Source: Rhizobiales bacterium UBA3584 | GTDB taxonomy: Bacteria; Pseudomonadota; Alphaproteobacteria; Rhizobiales; Devosiaceae | Assembly (NCBI GenBank): GCA_002375765.1 | Contig: DFMV01000012.1 | Span: 1-64,000 of the forward strand | DNA length: 64,000 nt | Reading direction: 5' to 3' | Part shown: in pieces, positions 25,853-34,432 of the stretch | How the letters are laid out: every line of letters starts with the position of its first letter | Position numbering within the stretch: the stretch's first letter is position 1 | Notes under the pieces: model-generated | What the model was told of the DNA's origin: nothing | Databases searched by the model: none | Seen by the model: the letters and a program-made list of their open reading frames with translations, nothing else | Made by a program: the position numbers and the translations under genes

Positions 25853-27973
25853 TTAGAACAGAGTCGAAAGCGTCAGCTGGAACACCTGAGTGCGATCGAA
25901 AGTGTCGGGCTCGATCACATGGGCAAAGTCACCCCGCAGCGGCCCCAGCGGCGATTCCCAGATCAGCGAGCCGCCGACCGAGGACTTGAGCGGGTTGCCG
26001 ATGCCGGCAGCTGTTTCGTATCCGCCAGCCGGAATGCCATCGATCCAGCCAACATCACCCCAGACCGCGCCACGCAGGCCCCAGTTTTCGGGCAGGAACG
26101 GCAGCGGGAAGTCGATCTCAGCGGACAGCCCGGCATAGGAGAGAACACCCAGCGCATCACCGGTTCCGGCTGCACGAGCACCCATGCCACCGAAGCGATA
26201 GCCACGGACAAGGTTGGGGCCCAGCTGGAAGGTGTCGGTGGGGTGGATACCGCTGCCACCAAGATCAGTGATCGTGCCGGCCTGGCCACGCAAGCTGCCA
26301 ACGACGCCCATTTCTTCCCAGATCGGGTAGTAAACGCGCGCCCTGACTTCGGTCTTGAGGAAGTCGGCGGTGAGCGTCGTGTAATCCTGCGAGAAGGAGA
26401 GAATCATGCCCTCGGTAGGACGCTGCTGATTGTCGAGCGTGTCGTAAGTCAGCGTGTAACCAAGCGTCAGACGATCGCGCGTTCCGCCAATGTAGCCTGG
26501 GGCAAAAGGAGCGTCATCATCGGTGAATGTCACCTGCTCAAGACCGAGACGCGTGGTGAGCGTCAGGTCCTGGGCGACCGGCAGACCGAAGCGGAGCTGA
26601 CCGCCAGTGGTTTCGGTGCCATAGGAGAAGGTCGAACCTTCAACCGTCACGCGCCGATAGGCATCTACACCAGCGGAGATACGCAGACCCATGAACCGCG
26701 GCTCGGTGAAGCTGAAGTCATAGGTTTCGCCATTTTCCGAACGACCCAGGGCAATGCGAAGATACTGACCACGTCCGAGGAAGTTGCGCTCGGTGAGCGA
26801 AATCTCGCCGAAAATACCATCGCGTGTGGAATAGCCCGCACCGACACCATAATCACCCGTGCTGCGTTCAACAACCGAAACGTTGAGAATGACGCGGTCC
26901 GGAGCGCTGCCGGGGGCGGAAGTGACCTGCACCGAGGAGAAGAAGCCCAGAGCCTCGATATTGGCACGACCCTTGGTCACCAGCGCGCGGTTGAACGGAT
27001 CGCCTTCGGCGAAATCGAATTCACGACGAATGACAAAGTCACGGGTCTTGGTGTTGCCGGTGATATTGATGCGCTCGACGTAAACACGCGGTCCTTCATC
27101 GACCAGATAGGTGACGTTGAAGATGTTGTTGTTGATATCGCGATCGATGCGCGGGCGAACCTCGGCAAAGGGATAACCCTGATTGGTCGCACGCACCGCA
27201 AGCTCGGACGTGGACTCACTGAGGTCAGACAGCGAATAACGGCTACCCGAGCCGGTGCTGATGCCGCCGCGCAGGGCGTCTGCATCGAGGCCCGGAATCG
27301 AGGTTTCGATGGCGATGTTGCCGAAGTCGTAGCGCTGGCCTTCTTCAACAGTGAAGTTGATGAAGTAGGCGTTGCGGTCAGCGTCAAACTCGGCGACCGA
27401 GGACAGCACGCGCGCATCGGGGAAACCACGATTGGCGTAATAGAGCCGGATACGCTCGCGATCGACGGCAAGGCGATCCTCGCTGTAGAGATCGTCACGG
27501 AACAGCCAGCTGAAAATGTGGGTTTCCTTGGTGGTAACGACGCCCTTGAGCACCATCGAGCTGATGGAATTGTTGCCGGTGAAATTGATCGCTGCAATGC
27601 CTGCGCGATCACCTTCGTTGACCTGGAAGAAAACACGAACCCGACCATCATCGGTCGGCTCGGTGCTCGAGGTCACAGTGACGTTGGAATAGCCAGCCTG
27701 GGTATAGGCGGCCTGGATGGTCTGGATGTCGTTGGCAATGCCGGCCTGTGTGTACACCCGGCGCGCAGCCACATCGACCATAGCCGAAAGCTGATTGTCA
27801 TTGAAACGGCTGTTGCCGTCAAACCCGATCGCGGAGACTTCGGTTCCTTCAGCGACCTGGGCGTGTGCAGGCGAAACACTCAGAACCAGCGCAGCACTTC
27901 CGATGAAAGGCGCAAAGGTGAAAAGCGCCATGGCGAGGAGGACGCTGTGCAAAAGCTTGGCTGATTTCATCAT
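25853..27973 (-). CDS. bamA: Outer-membrane protein assembly factor BamA
   Basis: 706 residues, Omp85 family. A signal peptide (cut near [10 protein letters not shown], residue about 39) is followed by five POTRA domains (about 45-390) and a C-terminal 16-strand barrel. The barrel has the conserved [11 protein letters not shown] of loop 6 and ends in a Phe (LSTLF). As central subunit of the BAM complex it folds and inserts barrel proteins, including the three small barrels at 60-62 kb. It starts with tandem ATGs at 27973/27970. It is downstream of rseP and upstream of the lpx genes, separated from lpxD by a terminator-like hairpin. Confidence 0.96.
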   Translation of the reverse strand: MMKSAKLLHSVLLAMALFTFAPFIGSAALVLSVSPAHAQVAEGTEVSAIGFDGNSRFNDNQLSAMVDVAARRVYTQAGIANDIQTIQAAYTQAGYSNVTVTSSTEPTDDGRVRVFFQVNEGDRAGIAAINFTGNNSISSMVLKGVVTTKETHIFSWLFRDDLYSEDRLAVDRERIRLYYANRGFPDARVLSSVAEFDADRNAYFINFTVEEGQRYDFGNIAIETSIPGLDADALRGGISTGSGSRYSLSDLSESTSELAVRATNQGYPFAEVRPRIDRDINNNIFNVTYLVDEGPRVYVERINITGNTKTRDFVIRREFDFAEGDPFNRALVTKGRANIEALGFFSSVQVTSAPGSAPDRVILNVSVVERSTGDYGVGAGYSTRDGIFGEISLTERNFLGRGQYLRIALGRSENGETYDFSFTEPRFMGLRISAGVDAYRRVTVEGSTFSYGTETTGGQLRFGLPVAQDLTLTTRLGLEQVTFTDDDAPFAPGYIGGTRDRLTLGYTLTYDTLDNQQRPTEGMILSFSQDYTTLTADFLKTEVRARVYYPIWEEMGVVGSLRGQAGTITDLGGSGIHPTDTFQLGPNLVRGYRFGGMGARAAGTGDALGVLSYAGLSAEIDFPLPFLPENWGLRGAVWGDVGWIDGIPAGGYETAAGIGNPLKSSVGGSLIWESPLGPLRGDFAHVIEPDTFDRTQVFQLTLSTLF

Positions 27974-27992
27974 GATTGTTCTTGCTTGCCCT

Positions 27993-28061
27993 TTGAGACT
28001 TGGACCGGGAATCGTCTCAAGACGTGGATTCCCCCATACTCCGATGACAGGTTTTACCTGT
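27993..28061. promoter_or_regulatory. Two inverted repeats in the bamA leader
   Basis: TTGAGAC (27993-27999) pairs with GTCTCAA (28014-28020). Thirty bases further out, ACAGGT-TTT-ACCTGT (28047-28061) is another perfect repeat, followed on the plus strand by four T's. Both lie 20-90 bases upstream of the bamA start, in the 207-bp gap after rseP, and may be regulatory or leader-RNA stems. Confidence 0.4.
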
Positions 28062-28180
28062 TTTTACTCGACGAGCAAGGTGAAACCCCCTGCCCTGCGG
28101 CCAAAAGATGGCCACTCATGTATTCGTGCAACACTTGCTAACCCCTTGATACCACGTGCTGGCCGGCCGCTGGCCCTGCT

Positions 28181-29290
28181 TCAGACCAGATCGTTGATCA
28201 GCGTGAAAACCATCAGCGTACACACCAGGGCAAAGCCTATGCGGTACCCGATTTCCTGAACGCGCTGGCTCAGGGGGCGGCCGCGCACAGCCTCGTAGAG
28301 GTAGTACATCAGGTGACCACCATCCAACATCGGGACTGGGAACAGGTTAATTATGCCGATATTTAGCGATAAAAGTGCCGTAAGGTTAACCAATGCTAAC
28401 AGGCCCAGGGTGGCGACCTCCCCGGAGACCTGAGCCATGCCGACCGGTCCGGCCACCTGATCGAGATCGGCGCGACCGATGAAAATATCACCGAGGAAAT
28501 TGAGCGTCCGGTCGATGATGAAAGAGATTTCCTCGAACGTCATGCCGACCGCTTCCAGCGGCCCGGGGCGGTAGAGCACGATGTCGCCCTCGCCAACATC
28601 GCGTGTGACACCCATGCGACCCACCTTGAGCTCGCGGCCGAAGCGGGTGGTGGTGGTTTCGCTGCGCGGGATCAGAGACAGGCTCACCTGCTCCCCATCG
28701 CGCTCGATGACCATGGGCACAGTGCGTTCGGGCGCGGTCGAGACGATTCTCTGGACGTCCTCGAAGCCGCGAATGTCGTAGCCATCAACCGAAAGGAAGC
28801 GGTCGCCCGATTGAAGGCCTGCCATGGCCGCCGGCGAATCGGCGATGACGTCGCCCACCACCGGATCGAGCGTCAGCCGCCCGTAACCGAGCAGCATGGC
28901 GTAGAGAATCAGGAAGGTGAGCAAGAAATTTGCCACAGGTCCGGCGACCACGACGGCCATGCGCTGGAAGACCGACTTGTTGGCGAACAGGTGGGGCCGG
29001 ATGGCCGGATCGAATTTTTCGGCATCGGGGTCGGGCATGCTGGCGGCATTCATATCGCCGGTGAACTTGACGTAGCCGCCGAGCGGAAAGGCCGCGATGC
29101 GCCATCTCGTGCCGCGCTTGTCGTTCCAGCCGAACAGTTCGGGACCGAAGCCGATCGAAAAGGCATCGATCGCCACTCCATTCCAGCGCGCCACGAGGTA
29201 GTGGCCCATCTCATGGACGAAGACGATGACCGTCAGAACGGCAAGGAAGGGTATGATGTAGTTCAGGAAGAACGGAAGTTCACTGATCAT
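28181..29290 (-). CDS. rseP: Site-2 intramembrane zinc protease RseP
   Basis: 369 residues. The zinc motif HEMGH is at residues 26-30 in the first membrane helix, and the third ligand lies in NLFPVPMLDGGHL near residue 315. A single recognisable PDZ domain sits at about 125-200 (ADSPAAMAGLQSGDRFLSVDG), whereas E. coli RseP has two. It cuts membrane-anchored anti-sigma factors and remnant signal peptides. It sits between cdsA and bamA, the standard place. A 72-base gap to cdsA contains no gene, so dxr, often found here in other bacteria, is absent from this position. Confidence 0.95.
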   Translation of the reverse strand: MISELPFFLNYIIPFLAVLTVIVFVHEMGHYLVARWNGVAIDAFSIGFGPELFGWNDKRGTRWRIAAFPLGGYVKFTGDMNAASMPDPDAEKFDPAIRPHLFANKSVFQRMAVVVAGPVANFLLTFLILYAMLLGYGRLTLDPVVGDVIADSPAAMAGLQSGDRFLSVDGYDIRGFEDVQRIVSTAPERTVPMVIERDGEQVSLSLIPRSETTTTRFGRELKVGRMGVTRDVGEGDIVLYRPGPLEAVGMTFEEISFIIDRTLNFLGDIFIGRADLDQVAGPVGMAQVSGEVATLGLLALVNLTALLSLNIGIINLFPVPMLDGGHLMYYLYEAVRGRPLSQRVQEIGYRIGFALVCTLMVFTLINDLV

Positions 29291-29362
29291 CGAAATCCCT
29301 TTAGAACGATGCCATCTCAGGCGATGGCGGGCTATGGCTGCCCAATGTGTCGAACTGGCGTT

Positions 29363-30238
29363 CTACCAGAACAGGATGCCTTGTGGTACCGCACCGAGCC
29401 CGCGATTGGCCAACCCGATGCACCACAGTACGATGCCGGCCGATGTCAGGCTGTCGATACGGTCCATAAGGCCGCCGTGGCCGGGGATAATGTCACCGCT
29501 GTCCTTGACGGCGAAGCGACGCTTTACCGCACTTTCGGCCAGATCGCCCAACTGGCCGGAAATCGAGACGACGACGGAAATCAGCAGGCCGATGGCGAAA
29601 GGCGAGGGCGTATCGAGCATCCAGCCGGCGAGAAACCAGACAGCGATGCCGCTCAGCGTACCCGCACACAACCCGCCGGCCGCGCCTGACCAGGTCTTGG
29701 ACGGTGAGACGTCCGGGGACAGTTTGGTTCCGCCAACGATGCGGCCGATGAAATAGGCGCCGATGTCAGTCATCCAGACGATCGATACAAGGAAGACGCC
29801 CGCCCAGATGCCGACTGCGGAACTGCCCCGAATGGCGAGAAAGGCGACCGTGGCGAAGCCGAAAAAGACGATTCCGCTGATGCGCCAATGACGATTGGGC
29901 GCCTTGATGAAAAGGGCAAGAACGATGGCGATGCCGAAAACGATGGCACTGGTCCACGCCCCGTTCATGGGATGGCCGATTGCGGCAATCGCGATCAGCC
30001 CCATGAAGAATACGGCGGGCCAGGCTGACTGCCGCCCGGTGATCATGGCTTCCCATTCGCGATAGGCGCCGGCCATGACCAGTGCAATCAGGAGCGCGAA
30101 GGGTATCCAGCCGGCAACAAGCGCAATGGCGGTGAGGGGAATAAGGACGATGGCCGAGAGCAGACGCGGAAGAAGATCCGGTCCGAAAGGCCAAAGCTTT
30201 GCGTAAATTGCCGTCGCCCTACCCTTTTTTTCCGTCAC
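29363..30238 (-). CDS. cdsA: Phosphatidate cytidylyltransferase
   Basis: 291 residues with about eight membrane helices. The family signature SAVKRRFAVKD...IPGHGG is at about 238-262, with the Mg-binding Asp of GGLMDRIDS after it. It makes CDP-diacylglycerol from phosphatidate and CTP, the precursor of all major phospholipids. GTG start overlapping the uppS stop as GTGA. The first 25 residues are hydrophilic before the first helix. Confidence 0.95.
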   Translation of the reverse strand: MTEKKGRATAIYAKLWPFGPDLLPRLLSAIVLIPLTAIALVAGWIPFALLIALVMAGAYREWEAMITGRQSAWPAVFFMGLIAIAAIGHPMNGAWTSAIVFGIAIVLALFIKAPNRHWRISGIVFFGFATVAFLAIRGSSAVGIWAGVFLVSIVWMTDIGAYFIGRIVGGTKLSPDVSPSKTWSGAAGGLCAGTLSGIAVWFLAGWMLDTPSPFAIGLLISVVVSISGQLGDLAESAVKRRFAVKDSGDIIPGHGGLMDRIDSLTSAGIVLWCIGLANRGLGAVPQGILFW

Positions 30239-30984
30239 GTCCTGATACCGCCAAACCGTCTGTCGCGCTCAGTGTAGGACTTGAGCGCGCGGACGAAAAC
30301 CGATTCGTCGAAATCGGGCCAGTTCTCCTCGACAAAGACGAGTTCGGCATAGGCGGATTGCCAGAGCAGGAAATTGGACAGCCTCATCTCGCCGCTGGTG
30401 CGCAGGATGAGATCCGGATCGGGCAGCCCGGAGGTGTCGAGATGACGGTCGATGGTCGCCTCATCGATTTCGTCTGGCCTGAGTTCACCGGCGGCCACCT
30501 TGCGCGCAATAGCCCGCGTGGCGTTTACGATCTCGACCTTGGCGCCGTAGTTGAAGGCGATGATCAGGTCGAGCCCGGTATTGCCGAGTGTGCGCGCTTC
30601 GACGTCGTCGATGATGCTGCGCAGGCCGCGGTCCAGTCCTTCACGATCGCCAATGATGCGAATACGCACATTCTGCGTGTGGAGGGTTTCGAGGTCAGAG
30701 GCCACGAACCGGCGCAAAAGCCCGAAGATGAAGCGCACTTCATCGGGCGGGCGGCGCCAGTTTTCTGCCGAGAACGAGAAAAGGGTCAGGCATTGGACGT
30801 TGTAATCGATGGCCAGGGCCACGATACGGCGCACGGCTTCTACGCCGGCCTTGTGGCCTTCGGAGCGGCCCAGACCGCGCTGTTTCGCCCAGCGGCCGTT
30901 GCCATCCATGATCACGCCGATATGGCGCGGAATCTTGAGATCCCGCTGAGGCTCTATCGATACTGTTGCCGGATGTGTAGACAT
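30235..30984 (-). CDS. uppS: Undecaprenyl diphosphate synthase (cis-prenyltransferase)
   Basis: 249 residues. The diphosphate-binding motif MDGNGRWAKQRGL at about residue 26 carries the catalytic Asp. LFSFSAENWRRP and the C-terminal DLILRTSGEMRLSNFL and YAELVFVEENWPDF follow the family exactly. It makes the C55 lipid carrier for peptidoglycan and O-antigen. It lies 35 bases after frr and is coupled to cdsA. Confidence 0.96.
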   Translation of the reverse strand: MSTHPATVSIEPQRDLKIPRHIGVIMDGNGRWAKQRGLGRSEGHKAGVEAVRRIVALAIDYNVQCLTLFSFSAENWRRPPDEVRFIFGLLRRFVASDLETLHTQNVRIRIIGDREGLDRGLRSIIDDVEARTLGNTGLDLIIAFNYGAKVEIVNATRAIARKVAAGELRPDEIDEATIDRHLDTSGLPDPDLILRTSGEMRLSNFLLWQSAYAELVFVEENWPDFDESVFVRALKSYTERDRRFGGIRT

Positions 30985-31019
30985 CGGTTTCCTCAGACCG
31001 GAGCCAATCCGGCGCCCGC

Positions 31020-31580
31020 CTAAACGTGCATGATTTCCTGTTCCTTGGCGGCCACGAGCTGATCGATCTCAGCAATCGCTTCGTCGGTCGCCTTCTGAAC
31101 CTTGTCGGTTTCCGCGCGCGCTTCGTCCTGGCCCATATCGCCATCCTTTTCGAGCTTGCGCAGCAGCTCGATGCCATCGCGGCGTACGTGACGGACGGCC
31201 ACGCGCGCCTGCTCGGCATATTGATGGGCAACTTTGGAGAGTTCGCGGCGACGCTCTTCGTTCAACTCGGGCAGCGGCACGCGGATAATCTGGCCCTCGG
31301 CCATGGGATTGAGGCCCAGCGAGGATTCGCGGATTGCCTTGTCAACGGCTGAAGCCATCGAACGGTCCCAGACCTGGACCGACAGCATGCGGGGTTCGGG
31401 CACGGAAACCGTGGCAACCTGATTGAGCGGCATCATCGAGCCATAGGCATCGACCATGATCGGTTCGAGCAGGCTGGCGCTGGCCCGCCCGGTCCGCAAG
31501 CCGGCGAGATCGCTCTTCATCGATTCGATGGACTTTTTCATCCGCGTGCGGAGGCTTTCGAGTGAGAACGCTTCGGACAT
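31020..31580 (-). CDS. frr: Ribosome recycling factor
   Basis: 186 residues, exactly the family length. [20 protein letters not shown] and [22 protein letters not shown], then [19 protein letters not shown] and the charged helical bundle to the C-terminus are diagnostic. It splits post-termination ribosomes with EF-G. ATG at 31580 with GGGAGAAAAC upstream; a longer frame to 31634 is not supported. It is downstream of pyrH in the usual rpsB-tsf-pyrH-frr order. Confidence 0.97.
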   Translation of the reverse strand: MSEAFSLESLRTRMKKSIESMKSDLAGLRTGRASASLLEPIMVDAYGSMMPLNQVATVSVPEPRMLSVQVWDRSMASAVDKAIRESSLGLNPMAEGQIIRVPLPELNEERRRELSKVAHQYAEQARVAVRHVRRDGIELLRKLEKDGDMGQDEARAETDKVQKATDEAIAEIDQLVAAKEQEIMHV

Positions 31581-31678
31581 CAAGTTTTCTCCCGGTCGTC
31601 TGCTGGGCGGTTCGGCCCGCAGTCGTCTGACCAATCGGTCAAACGATCATGTCATTTTTACAATCAAAGCGCGCGGCG

Positions 31679-32392
31679 TCAGCCGACACGCGTGCTCGGT
31701 GTCCGTCCATCCAGAACGCCCACCAGACCTTCCTTGTCCGACAAGGCATAGACGATTATCGGCAAGCCATTGTCGCGCGCAAGAGCAAATGCGGCCGTAT
31801 CCATGACCCGAAGGTCCTGGGCAATCGCCTCCTCATGGGAGATGGCGTCAAACCTTGTGGCGGAGGGGTCTTTTTCAGGATCGGCGGAATACACACCGTC
31901 GACCTTGGTGCCCTTCAAAAGCACATCGCAGCGCAATTCGATGGCCTTGAGCGCGGCGGCGGTATCGGTGGTGAAAAACGGATTGCCCGTACCACCGGCG
32001 CAAATCACGGTAGCGCCGCCCTCAAGCGCGGCAATCGCGGCGCGCTGGGTGAAGGTGTCGCAGATCGAGGGCATGGAAACCGACGAGAAAACGTGCGAGC
32101 GGCCCCCTGCCCTGCGGATGGCATCGCCCAGAGCCAGGGAATTGATGACGGTGCCCAGCATCCCCATGTGATCGCCGATCACCCGATCGCCGCCCTTGGC
32201 GGCCACGGCCATGCCCCTGAAAATATTGCCGCCGCCAATGACGATGGCGACCTGCATACCCGCGCCCGCCAGATCAACGATCTGGCGGGCGATGGAATTG
32301 AGAAATTCAGGCTCGATTCCATATGATTGGTCTCCGGCGAGGGCTTCGCCGGAGACCTTTAGCAAGACGCGTGAATAGCCGGTTCTGGACAT
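31679..32392 (-). CDS. pyrH: UMP kinase
   Basis: 237 residues of the hexameric bacterial UMP kinase. VLLKVSGEALAGDQSYGI is the phosphate-binding N-terminus. IVIGGGNIFRG and GGTGNPFFTTDTAAALKAIEL supply the nucleotide sites, and DVLLKGTKVDGVY the following strand. It phosphorylates UMP to UDP and is typically activated by GTP and inhibited by UTP. It starts 58 bases after tsf; that gap contains a small CCGAAA/TTTCGG inverted repeat (32431-32445) without a clear role. Confidence 0.96.
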   Translation of the reverse strand: MSRTGYSRVLLKVSGEALAGDQSYGIEPEFLNSIARQIVDLAGAGMQVAIVIGGGNIFRGMAVAAKGGDRVIGDHMGMLGTVINSLALGDAIRRAGGRSHVFSSVSMPSICDTFTQRAAIAALEGGATVICAGGTGNPFFTTDTAAALKAIELRCDVLLKGTKVDGVYSADPEKDPSATRFDAISHEEAIAQDLRVMDTAAFALARDNGLPIIVYALSDKEGLVGVLDGRTPSTRVG

Positions 32393-32450
32393 AAAGGTGT
32401 CCCGCTTTCGAGCTTATTGCGACAACGAATCCGAAAAAATTTCGGTTACG

Positions 32451-33377
32451 TTACGCGGTGCCCGCAGCGGCGGCAACCTCGGCTGCGAAGTCCGATTCCT
32501 GCTTTTCGATGCCTTCGCCGAGAGCGAAGAGCACGTAGCCGGCGACCTTGATCGGGGCGCCAACATCGGCTTCGGCGTTCTTGACGGCCTGTTCGACAGT
32601 GTTCTCGCCGTCAATCACGAAAGTCTGGGCCAGAAGGGTCACTTCCTCGTAGTACTTGCGGATGCGGCCTTCGACCATCTTTTCGATGATGTTGTCGGGC
32701 TTGCCGGACTGACGCGCCTGTTCGGAGAACACGGCACGCTCGCGCTCGACAGCCTCGGGATCAAGATCCTCAGAGGACAGCGACAGCGGCTTGGTGGCCG
32801 CAACGTGCATGGCGATCTGGCGGCCCAGAGCCGTGAGCTTTGCCTTGTCGCCAGCTGATTCCAGACCGACGAGCACGCCGATGCGGCCCAGACCTTCCGA
32901 AATCGAGGAGTGGACATAGCTGCCGATGGCGCCTTCGGCGACTTCCATGACGGCTGCGCGGCGCAGGGTCATGTTTTCACCGATCTTGGCGATGGCTTCG
33001 GTCAACTCCTGGGAAACGGTGCGACCGGTGCCGGGGAACGGGGCTGCGGCCAGCGCATCAACGTCGCCATTGACGTCCAGCGCCAGCTTGGCGGCATTGC
33101 GGACGATACCCTGGAACTGTTCGTTGCGGGCAACGAAGTCGGTTTCAGAATTGATTTCGACGATAGCGGCGCGGTTGCCTTCAACGGCAACACCAACAAG
33201 GCCTTCAGCGGCGACGCGGTCTGCCTTCTTTGCAGCCTTGGCAAGGCCCTTCGAGCGCAGCCAATCGATTGCCGCTTCGATGTCGCCATTGGTTTCGGTG
33301 AGCGCCTTCTTGCAGTCCATCATGCCCACGCCGGTCATTTCGCGGAGCTGTTTCACGTCTGCTGCACTGATTGACAT
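32451..33377 (-). CDS. tsf: Elongation factor Ts
   Basis: 308 residues. The N-terminal UBA-like domain with [17 protein letters not shown] is followed by the core [14 protein letters not shown], where the Asp-Phe pair displaces the EF-Tu magnesium. The two core subdomains continue to the C-terminus. It regenerates EF-Tu-GTP. AAAGAGGTAT is the ribosome-binding site. It lies 100 bases downstream of rpsB, with a GC-rich hairpin between. Confidence 0.97.
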   Translation of the reverse strand: MSISAADVKQLREMTGVGMMDCKKALTETNGDIEAAIDWLRSKGLAKAAKKADRVAAEGLVGVAVEGNRAAIVEINSETDFVARNEQFQGIVRNAAKLALDVNGDVDALAAAPFPGTGRTVSQELTEAIAKIGENMTLRRAAVMEVAEGAIGSYVHSSISEGLGRIGVLVGLESAGDKAKLTALGRQIAMHVAATKPLSLSSEDLDPEAVERERAVFSEQARQSGKPDNIIEKMVEGRIRKYYEEVTLLAQTFVIDGENTVEQAVKNAEADVGAPIKVAGYVLFALGEGIEKQESDFAAEVAAAAGTA

Positions 33378-33403
33378 CTCGATACCTCTTTGTCTGCCCC
33401 AAG

Positions 33404-33425
33404 TCCCGCGCCGGGCGGCGCGGGA
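33404..33425 (-). terminator. Hairpin between rpsB and tsf (attenuator-like)
   Basis: TCCCGCGCC-GGGC-GGCGCGGGA, a perfect nine-base stem with a four-base loop, no T-run. In E. coli the rpsB-tsf gap also carries a partial terminator that sets the S2:EF-Ts ratio; the same may hold here. Confidence 0.55.
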
Positions 33426-33477
33426 TCATGGGCACGGATAATGATAAATACGTGTCGGAGAGATGACGCGCGGGCAA

Positions 33478-34278
33478 TTATGCCTGCGCGGTTTCACCTT
33501 CGGCCGGCTGTTCAGCAGCGGGCTCGGCTTCAAGGGCAGGCTCTTCGAGCACTTCCTCGGAAGCACCGATATCGCGGCCCATCGACGAGGACGAGCGGGC
33601 GATACCGTCGATTGCGGCCTTGGAGACCAGCGACAGGTACAGCTCAAGGGCACGCGCGGCATCGTCATTGCCCGGGATCGCGTAATCGACGATGTCGGGA
33701 TCGCAATTGGTGTCGACGATGGCAACGACGGGGATGCCCAGACGGCGGGCTTCCTTGATCGCGTTGGCTTCCTTGTTGGTGTCGATGACGAACATCAGAT
33801 TGGGGATGTTGCCCATGTCCTTGATGCCGCCAAGGTCACGCTCGAGGCGTTCCTGCTCACGGCTGCGCTGCAGACGCTCACGCTTGGTCAGGCCAGTGGC
33901 GCCTTCTGCCTGGAGCGATTCAAGCTCGCGCAGACGGGCGATCGAGTTCGAAATTGTCTGCCAGTTGGTCAGCATGCCGCCGAGCCAGCGCGAGTTGACG
34001 TAATACTGGGCGCTCTGGCGTGCGGCTTCCGCGACGAGCGGCGCAGCCTGGCGCTTGGTGCCAACGAAGAGCACGCGGCCGCCATCGGCAACCGTGTCGC
34101 TGATAAGCTGCAGGGCGCGATAGAGAGCCGGAACGGTCTGGCTCAGATCGAGAATGTGAATGTCGTTACGGACGCCGAAAATGTAGCGTTCCATCTTGGG
34201 GTTCCAGCGGTGCTTCTGGTGGCCGAAGTGAACGCCGGCCTCAAGCAGTTGACGCATGGAAAAATCTGGCAATGCCAT
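33478..34278 (-). CDS. rpsB: 30S ribosomal protein S2
   Basis: 266 residues. [20 protein letters not shown] is the S2 signature at the N-terminus, with [26 protein letters not shown] and [15 protein letters not shown] as later landmarks. An acidic Ala/Glu-rich tail (about 235-266) extends beyond the E. coli protein, as is usual in this order. AAAGGAG precedes the ATG. It begins the rpsB-tsf-pyrH-frr run and has its own promoter at 34394-34422. Confidence 0.97.
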   Translation of the reverse strand: MALPDFSMRQLLEAGVHFGHQKHRWNPKMERYIFGVRNDIHILDLSQTVPALYRALQLISDTVADGGRVLFVGTKRQAAPLVAEAARQSAQYYVNSRWLGGMLTNWQTISNSIARLRELESLQAEGATGLTKRERLQRSREQERLERDLGGIKDMGNIPNLMFVIDTNKEANAIKEARRLGIPVVAIVDTNCDPDIVDYAIPGNDDAARALELYLSLVSKAAIDGIARSSSSMGRDIGASEEVLEEPALEAEPAAEQPAEGETAQA

Positions 34279-34393
34279 CTGGTATACTCCTTTACCGGTT
34301 ATGCCTCTGCAAAGGAAAAGAGGCGGAGACCCGCCACCGGATGGACCTGTTTAAAGCACAGGCCCGCCTTTGCATGTGGATTTGACGCTGCGG

Positions 34394-34422
34394 GCTATAT
34401 AGCAGCCCCGCCCATATGGCAA
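34394..34422 (-). promoter_or_regulatory. Predicted rpsB promoter
   Basis: On the minus strand TTGCCA, a 17-base spacer, then TATAGC. It lies just downstream of the dnaE stop and would give a leader of about 110 bases before rpsB. That leader contains a CCTGT/ACAGG stem and could bind S2 for autoregulation (inference). Confidence 0.55.
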
Positions 34423-34432
34423 GCGCTACCGG

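Noticed and set aside
25919-27964. 681-codon open frame antisense to bamA
   Set aside because: Mirror of bamA codons; no signal, domain or start site.
32431-32445. CCGAAA/TTTCGG repeat between tsf and pyrH as a terminator
   Set aside because: Weak six-base AT-rich stem with three-base loop and no following T-run on the minus strand.
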